From Epilithonimonas zeae (GTDB lineage: Bacteria; Bacteroidota; Bacteroidia; Flavobacteriales; Weeksellaceae): a DNA stretch of 64,000 nucleotides. The notes under the pieces were generated by a model. That model saw only the letters and a list, made by a program, of their open reading frames with translations, searched no databases and had not been told where the DNA came from. A program made the translations under genes and the position numbers. Below are positions 58,840 through 64,000 of the stretch, piece by piece; the first letter of the stretch is position 1, and every line of letters begins with the position of its first letter. The stretch lies in the NCBI RefSeq assembly GCF_023278365.1, contig NZ_CP075338.1, positions 186,001-250,000 of the forward strand. Reading direction: 5' to 3'.

Positions 58840-59184
58840 AGGGGTTTGTCTTAATCATAATTACGGACTATTGTGAATATAAGCACCTCCATGCCATCTT
58901 AAAAGCGCTTGCCCAAATTACTATTAACTTATTTTAAATTAAAAATTATGAATATTTCAATAAGGTTTGATTAAAATCATAAATACCGCTTAAATGTTGT
59001 TAATATCTAACGTAAAAGCGTAATAATTAATTTTTATTATCTTTTATTAACTTTTTTTAACTGATTTAAATTATTTGTATATATTTGCAAAGCAAGGGGA
59101 AGTTGAATTTTTGAATATATAACATTTACGGTAAAAAAAACAGGCCCGAATCCTTTCTTCCCCTTTTTTATAAAAACAGACACC
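58840..59184. other. Promoter region of the secreted-protein operon
   Basis: About 345 bp, very AT-rich, with no gene. A perfect -7 element is at 59080-59087; nothing else is clear. Confidence 0.45.
59080..59087 (+). promoter_or_regulatory. -7 element of the operon starting at 59185
   Basis: TATATTTG is a perfect TAnnTTTG. It predicts a leader of roughly 90 nt, unusually long for this window, before the ATG at 59185. Confidence 0.55.
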
Positions 59185-60525
59185 ATGATTACGAGAAAAA
59201 ACTTCCTGAGGATAGGCTCTTTAGGTATAGCTTCTATTTTAGTTCCCAATTTTCTTTTTTCAAAATCGTCAATTTTATCGCCAGTTGAGGATGTCACAAC
59301 ACTGCTAAAGCAAGCAAGAAGATATCGACGTCAGGGACGTTTTTCCAAAGCAAAAACCACTTATCAGCAGGTGCTGTCTTTAGATGGTACAGAGATTCGT
59401 GCATACAATGGTATTAGAAAGATCTTGCTAAAGGAAAAACATAAAGAACTGGAGGTTATTCAACTTTACCAGCAAGCTTTATCAAATCTACCTAATCACT
59501 TTAGATTTAAAAGAAGTCTATATGGTGAATATTTGAGAGCTAGTATTGGAAACCAAAAACTTTTTAAGCAATTAAACCTTACATCTGGAAGACCATTATC
59601 ATTTATAAAACAACATTTTGATACTTTGTTGCAGGAACGCCCTGATAATAAGAATCTTCAAAAACAGGTAGCAAAGATTAATAAGTATATCGCCATGAAT
59701 GTTGATACGACTTATGCGCACAAAAATAAGGCCGTAAAACAATTTCGTAAGGATAATAAGAAAGCCCACAAGGCTAGATTTGCAACTTTAACCTCCACGG
59801 AAACAACACAAAGATTGGCCGATCTAAATGCGCTTCCGGTAAATCCTGATCGTCAACAACACATCAGGGAAATGAATCAGGTTAATGTAAAAGCGTTAAG
59901 GACAGATAAGAATTATGCAGCTGCACTTACTGCAACTGAGGCTTATCTAAACGATGTGAGTAATTCTGATGCGTATTTCATCAAGCAATTCCGGGACTTA
60001 TCAAAGCAATTGAACCAATATGATAAGCTGATCAATTTTGAGATTCAAAATCATGCAGCTAAGAATACCTACTGGTCAGCTGTAGCATTATTTGATGCCT
60101 ATCAAAGGAAATCGGAAGAAATGAACCAGCCGGCACCGGCTGTTATGGATACTCTGTTAACATATATCACAAATAATTACAACAATCCAATGCAAAGGTT
60201 CGAGGCTGCAACTAGAAAGATAAAGCTGAGTTTATTGAGAAATGAATTGAGCGATGTTAGAGAACTTTTAATAGAACAGTGCAAAGAGAAAATGCTGGTT
60301 AGCGATTCTCACTCCATTGACAGAATCAACATACTTATTGCAAAGTACTGGAAAAAAAGCGGTGAAAATGATTATAAGAGGATAATCTCTATCTGCAATC
60401 TGCCTAATGATTATCTACAATCAGATGATGAATTAGTTTATAAAGCATCATTAATGAATATGAATCGTTCTAGAAGCAAAGCTATCCATATTGACCAGCT
60501 ACAATACAGGATTTCCAAACTTTAA
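59185..60525 (+). CDS. Exported helical repeat (TPR-like) protein
   Basis: A 446-residue protein. The N-terminus TRKNFLRIGSLGIASILVPNFLF looks like a Tat or Sec signal (Arg-Lys pair, then F-L, then a hydrophobic run). The mature part is all-helical; residues about 35-110 (LLKQARRYRRQGRFSKAKTTYQQVLSLDGTEIRAYNGI) match TPR-type hairpins. The rest has no family I recognise. It is the first gene of an operon with two secreted proteins (9-bp and 11-bp spacers), so it may help export or assemble them; that is inference. Confidence 0.75.
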   Translation: MITRKNFLRIGSLGIASILVPNFLFSKSSILSPVEDVTTLLKQARRYRRQGRFSKAKTTYQQVLSLDGTEIRAYNGIRKILLKEKHKELEVIQLYQQALSNLPNHFRFKRSLYGEYLRASIGNQKLFKQLNLTSGRPLSFIKQHFDTLLQERPDNKNLQKQVAKINKYIAMNVDTTYAHKNKAVKQFRKDNKKAHKARFATLTSTETTQRLADLNALPVNPDRQQHIREMNQVNVKALRTDKNYAAALTATEAYLNDVSNSDAYFIKQFRDLSKQLNQYDKLINFEIQNHAAKNTYWSAVALFDAYQRKSEEMNQPAPAVMDTLLTYITNNYNNPMQRFEAATRKIKLSLLRNELSDVRELLIEQCKEKMLVSDSHSIDRINILIAKYWKKSGENDYKRIISICNLPNDYLQSDDELVYKASLMNMNRSRSKAIHIDQLQYRISKL

Positions 60526-60534
60526 TTTCCGACA

Positions 60535-61695
60535 ATGATCAAGAAAATTATCATCTTATTATCATTAATTTATATATTAAATGATATCAACGGTCAGATT
60601 GTTATAACTGAAATTCACTACGACACACCTTACAGTGAAAGGCTATATCGTTTGAACGAAACGACACAACAGATTGACGAGGCAAGAAGGCATCATTGGG
60701 GAGAATTTATAGAAATATACAATTACAGCGACAGAGATCTAAGCTTACAAAATTGGTATGTACAGGATAAGCTTGGGACAGCTTGGCTTCCTGGGAATAA
60801 AGTGATAAAGTCCGGTGAGTTAATGGTGATTGCATATAGTAAATTGGTTTACAATACCACTCCATTTACTGAATTATTTTCAAGGACTCGAGGAAAAGAA
60901 TCCCAAGTGATCTTGCAAGATAAAATTTTGCTTAGAAATAAAGCCGAATTAGTCAGATTAGGGTATCACGCTTTTGGAGGAAAGGTTCCCTTACAAAAGG
61001 GAGAATTTATGTGGAGTCCTTCCAATCCTACAGCAAATTATCAAGAGAAAGCATGGATGACTCCCGATGTTAGTTATAACTACAATTCATATCAATTAAC
61101 TTCCAACAACACTTATGTATTAGGACCAGTTGATCCTTTGGAAGCGGCATATAAACCACCAATCCAGAAATATGAAGATATTATGAAGGATGTTTATCAG
61201 CAGTATTATTCTTACGTAGACTGGGGCGAATTTGTACGTGAGTTGGTTGATAAAATATGTGGAATCAGTATACCATTGGAACAACAGACACCTAATGGAA
61301 CATACACAAGTGCCGGAAAATGTTTTCACTATGACATTGCAGGTAATCGCGATACTGCTACAGATTGTGCTTCGCCAACAACAAGTAATCCTCAGCCTAC
61401 GGTTTATACTAGTGATGAACTAGATGAAATAAAGAGTTATATTGCTGTTTACCCTAACCCAGCAACTGCTTCCAATCAGTATTTGGTTAATGTAAGCTGG
61501 AATGGTCCCGCCATCAACAAAATATATAATATTCAAATTTATAATTCAGCAGGTGGAGTTGTTTATGGGTCTAATCCAACACAAAATTCCACATCAGCTA
61601 GCTTTTCATTAGCTAATCAATTGCCGGGTGTTTTTGTTATCAATTTTACATTGAACACGGGACAGGTTATATCAAAGAATATTCTTAAATGGTAG
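60535..61695 (+). CDS. Lamin-tail-domain protein with type IX secretion sorting domain
   Basis: A 386-residue exported protein: signal peptide 1-21 (ending ING), then a lamin tail domain (QIVITEIHYDTPYSE ... GEFIEIYNYSDRDLSLQNWYVQD ... IKSGELMVIAY), a Tyr/Pro-rich middle region, and a C-terminal T9SS sorting domain (VYPNPATASNQYLVNV ... LPGVFVINFTLNTGQVISKNILKW). Lamin tail domains in bacterial secreted proteins often accompany nucleases or adhesins, but no catalytic domain is visible here. Middle gene of the operon. Confidence 0.88.
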   Translation: MIKKIIILLSLIYILNDINGQIVITEIHYDTPYSERLYRLNETTQQIDEARRHHWGEFIEIYNYSDRDLSLQNWYVQDKLGTAWLPGNKVIKSGELMVIAYSKLVYNTTPFTELFSRTRGKESQVILQDKILLRNKAELVRLGYHAFGGKVPLQKGEFMWSPSNPTANYQEKAWMTPDVSYNYNSYQLTSNNTYVLGPVDPLEAAYKPPIQKYEDIMKDVYQQYYSYVDWGEFVRELVDKICGISIPLEQQTPNGTYTSAGKCFHYDIAGNRDTATDCASPTTSNPQPTVYTSDELDEIKSYIAVYPNPATASNQYLVNVSWNGPAINKIYNIQIYNSAGGVVYGSNPTQNSTSASFSLANQLPGVFVINFTLNTGQVISKNILKW

Positions 61696-61706
61696 AAAGC
61701 TAAACT

Positions 61707-64000
61707 ATGAAACTTAAATTACTTTTTCTTTCAGCTTTAATCGGCTGCTCACTATACGCCCAGACTGATACAGAATCTATCCCCCTAGTTTATGATACCT
61801 CTGGTTATCTCGAGAATAATTCAGGATCTTCAGCTCTTGTAGCTGTCCCTGTTGATCCGGGAGATCAATTAGCGACTGTTATTCCAACGGTTAATGCTGA
61901 AATGAATGTCAATGAAGTTGGCGCATTAACCTATATGCTTCCTATTGAAGTTTTAAAGGGACTGAATAACTTTCAACCCAATTTGGCATTAGTATATAGT
62001 AGCCAGAGCGGTAATGGTCAGGCAGGTTATGGATGGAATATCACCGGGACTTCAATGATTTCGAGGGGAGGAAGAAGTAAAGAAGTTGATGGTGTAACAA
62101 TAGGTCCTCAATTTGATAATTCTGACCCCTTTTATTTGGATGGACAACGCTTACTAAAAGTAAATGATACTGATTATGTAACTGAGAAGTTTTCTAAAAT
62201 TAAAATTCAGAAGTTCAGCAGTGGAGAATACTCTTTCATCGTAAAATATACAGATGGCCGAATAGCTAAATATAAGCAACTATTGACAGGTCAGCATTAT
62301 ATTTCTGTTATGCTGGATGCTTTCGATAATGAAATACATTACGGGTATAATATCGAGCATAATACACCAATGTTGATAAGAGTTTCATATGGCGGGACGA
62401 GCTGGACAAATGATAAGTTCTTTGTCAATATTACATATAAAAATCGAAGAAATGGAATTACTATTTACAGAGATGGAGCACCTACTCTCAGTTTTTCAAT
62501 AATTGATTTCATCACTACATCTTCTACATATACGGGAACTTACCGAACCTATCAGCTTTCACACGATTATATAGAAAACAATACCACTGAAAGACTACGA
62601 ACAATTACGGTGTCAAACGAAAACAACGAGACACTAAAACCTGTCAAGTTCAATTATAACACTCCTTCAAGTACAGGACAAATTAATTATTTATCTAAAA
62701 CTTCAACGGCAATTCCAAGCGGTACTACTGGATTAGGGAGTATTGCAATGGGGGACTTTTTTGGTAGAGGAGAAGTGGAGCCTATCTATCAAGTTAAGAA
62801 TTCGAACAATTCTTATTCACTTTATGGTAACGCGGGACGACTTAATACGTCCGTGGGGAATAAGGGTAATGATGAATTCTTTGCAGGAAAAATACTTATT
62901 AATAATAGAATCAGTAAGAATGATCAATTAATTACTGCGTCTACAGATTACCTTGGTGATTTTTCGGATGAAAATGAAGGTTACAATGAATATAATAATC
63001 ATTTAGTTGACAGAATTACTTTTTATATCAACGATCTTGTATCGAATGTTTCAAGACAGGTAACCGTCGACGTGAAGGGAAGCACTGCTACACATGTTGA
63101 ATATGATCCTTATAATGGTAATCAGCCTGAAACAGCATATGTCTATCGAGATACTACTGAGAGGGAATTTATTTCAGGAGATTTCAACAATGATGGATTA
63201 ATAGATTTTTTGATCCATGAACCTGCTAGTACTAATCGTAGTGCACAATTATATTTAGTAGAAATTGGGAAAACTCAAGGCGGATCACTAACGGCGAGTA
63301 AGATATCAGGTCCCTTGAATAATCTTTATTTGAAAGATCCTTATCTACTCGAATTTGATGGTGATGGAATTCCGGAGATTATGACTGTCAATCAATATTC
63401 TGGACAATATTCAGTTTATAAAATTGATTTGGCTAACAAAATCAATGGTATTGATTATAATTCTAAAACTCTGCTTTCCAATCAAAGTATTCCAAATTAC
63501 ATTAATTATAAAACACCTCTTTTTTTTGGTGACTTTAATGGTGATGGTCTTACAGACTTTATGACTCCTCATAAAGTTTATAAAATGGATGAAAATGATT
63601 CTTCATTAGCTAGGGAATTTTATAAAATTGAGAATGAACCATTAAATTGGAATAAATTCATTTCAACGGGAAAAGCATTTTTAGTTAGCACAGAAGATCT
63701 TAGTGCACAAAGAATTGCTTACATTGAATCCACTCAAAGAAACATTATTAAAAAAAGTTCATTCTGGCAAAAATTATGGTCTGGTAAAATGGATTCATAT
63801 GAAGGTTCAGAATTTTCTACCAATAGTATTATTGTTACTGATTTTAATGGAGATGGCCGTTCAGACATTATTATGGTTAATAAGATTGGTAAGATTAAGT
63901 ATAGTACGACAGGAAACCTACGTAGTGCTGTGGTTGAAAATATTGGAAATAACTTATCCTTTAGACAAGCGACCGGTGGATTTCCATTTTATCAAACAAT
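61707..64000 (+). CDS. SpvB/Rhs-type large secreted protein, cut by window end
   Basis: One open frame runs from the ATG at 61707 to the right edge, 764 codons without a stop. A signal peptide or lipoprotein signal (LIGCSLYAQ) is at 1-20. Then GALTYMLPIEVLKGLNNFQPNLALVYSSQSGNGQAGYGWNITGTSMISRGG, the hallmark N-terminal segment of SpvB / Tc-toxin B components. Later come FG-GAP/VCBS-like calcium loops DFNNDGLIDFLI, DGDGIPEIMTV, DFNGDGLTDFMT and DFNGDGRSDIIMV. Such proteins normally continue into a shell of YD/Rhs repeats with a variable C-terminal toxin or core. That part is outside the window. Confidence 0.87.
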   Translation, partial: MKLKLLFLSALIGCSLYAQTDTESIPLVYDTSGYLENNSGSSALVAVPVDPGDQLATVIPTVNAEMNVNEVGALTYMLPIEVLKGLNNFQPNLALVYSSQSGNGQAGYGWNITGTSMISRGGRSKEVDGVTIGPQFDNSDPFYLDGQRLLKVNDTDYVTEKFSKIKIQKFSSGEYSFIVKYTDGRIAKYKQLLTGQHYISVMLDAFDNEIHYGYNIEHNTPMLIRVSYGGTSWTNDKFFVNITYKNRRNGITIYRDGAPTLSFSIIDFITTSSTYTGTYRTYQLSHDYIENNTTERLRTITVSNENNETLKPVKFNYNTPSSTGQINYLSKTSTAIPSGTTGLGSIAMGDFFGRGEVEPIYQVKNSNNSYSLYGNAGRLNTSVGNKGNDEFFAGKILINNRISKNDQLITASTDYLGDFSDENEGYNEYNNHLVDRITFYINDLVSNVSRQVTVDVKGSTATHVEYDPYNGNQPETAYVYRDTTEREFISGDFNNDGLIDFLIHEPASTNRSAQLYLVEIGKTQGGSLTASKISGPLNNLYLKDPYLLEFDGDGIPEIMTVNQYSGQYSVYKIDLANKINGIDYNSKTLLSNQSIPNYINYKTPLFFGDFNGDGLTDFMTPHKVYKMDENDSSLAREFYKIENEPLNWNKFISTGKAFLVSTEDLSAQRIAYIESTQRNIIKKSSFWQKLWSGKMDSYEGSEFSTNSIIVTDFNGDGRSDIIMVNKIGKIKYSTTGNLRSAVVENIGNNLSFRQATGGFPFYQT

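Overview
The window is chromosomal DNA from a low-GC member of the Bacteroidota, most likely a Chryseobacterium/Epilithonimonas-type flavobacterium. The evidence is the flavobacterial gene content (GLPGLI protein, DUF4834, Bat aerotolerance genes, two proteins with type IX secretion C-terminal sorting domains, YfhO), promoters of the form TTG-N19/21-TAnnTTTG, the absence of clear Shine-Dalgarno sequences, and AT-rich spacers full of hairpin repeats. I see no rRNA, tRNA or CRISPR array.

Positions 1-35500 are mostly housekeeping genes in short operons: an alanine-dehydrogenase-like enzyme, tsaE, dnaG, clpP, an M20 dipeptidase, etfB-etfA, a bifunctional nuclease, a nucleoside permease, the first menaquinone step (isochorismate synthase with a MenI-like thioesterase), a padR-pspC pair, an SDR with an AraC regulator, the thr operon (thrA, thrB, thrC) behind a threonine/isoleucine leader peptide and attenuator, rpsO, yfhO, a DUF6263 lipoprotein and rlmB. 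A 20-residue amphipathic peptide gene with its own promoter and terminator, missed by length cut-offs, lies near 17 kb.

Positions 35600-41600 hold a Bat operon (moxR, DUF58, a BatD-like protein, batA, batB). It is interrupted by an unknown 157-residue gene and by a four-helix-bundle (S23/IVP) gene bounded by short inverted repeats. Positions 41700-52000 carry an AsmA/DUF748-like protein, an HsdR-N nuclease-like protein divergent from holA, membrane proteins, trxB, a DUF1275 protein, a USP-like protein and an OmpR-type two-component system.

Positions 52000-59100 look like a rearranged accessory region: a stop-interrupted small membrane ORF, a 5'-truncated and frameshifted hsdS with no hsdM or hsdR, a more GC-rich serine hydrolase, a 14-repeat delta-60 protein with a type IX secretion tail between two 230-bp direct repeats, an iteron-like motif series and a probable RadC/JAB remnant. 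From 59185 to the right edge runs a new same-strand operon: an exported repeat-rich (TPR-like) protein, a lamin-tail-domain protein with a type IX sorting tail, and a very large SpvB/Rhs-type secreted protein cut by the window end. This locus is the most likely place for an undescribed surface or toxin-like system.

Four intergenic copies of a roughly 90-nt element have terminal stems that differ in sequence but remain complementary (GCGCC/GGCGC, GCAGC/GCTGC, GCAAC/GTTGC). This is direct evidence of a conserved fold, and it is the strongest unexplained non-coding signal in the window.
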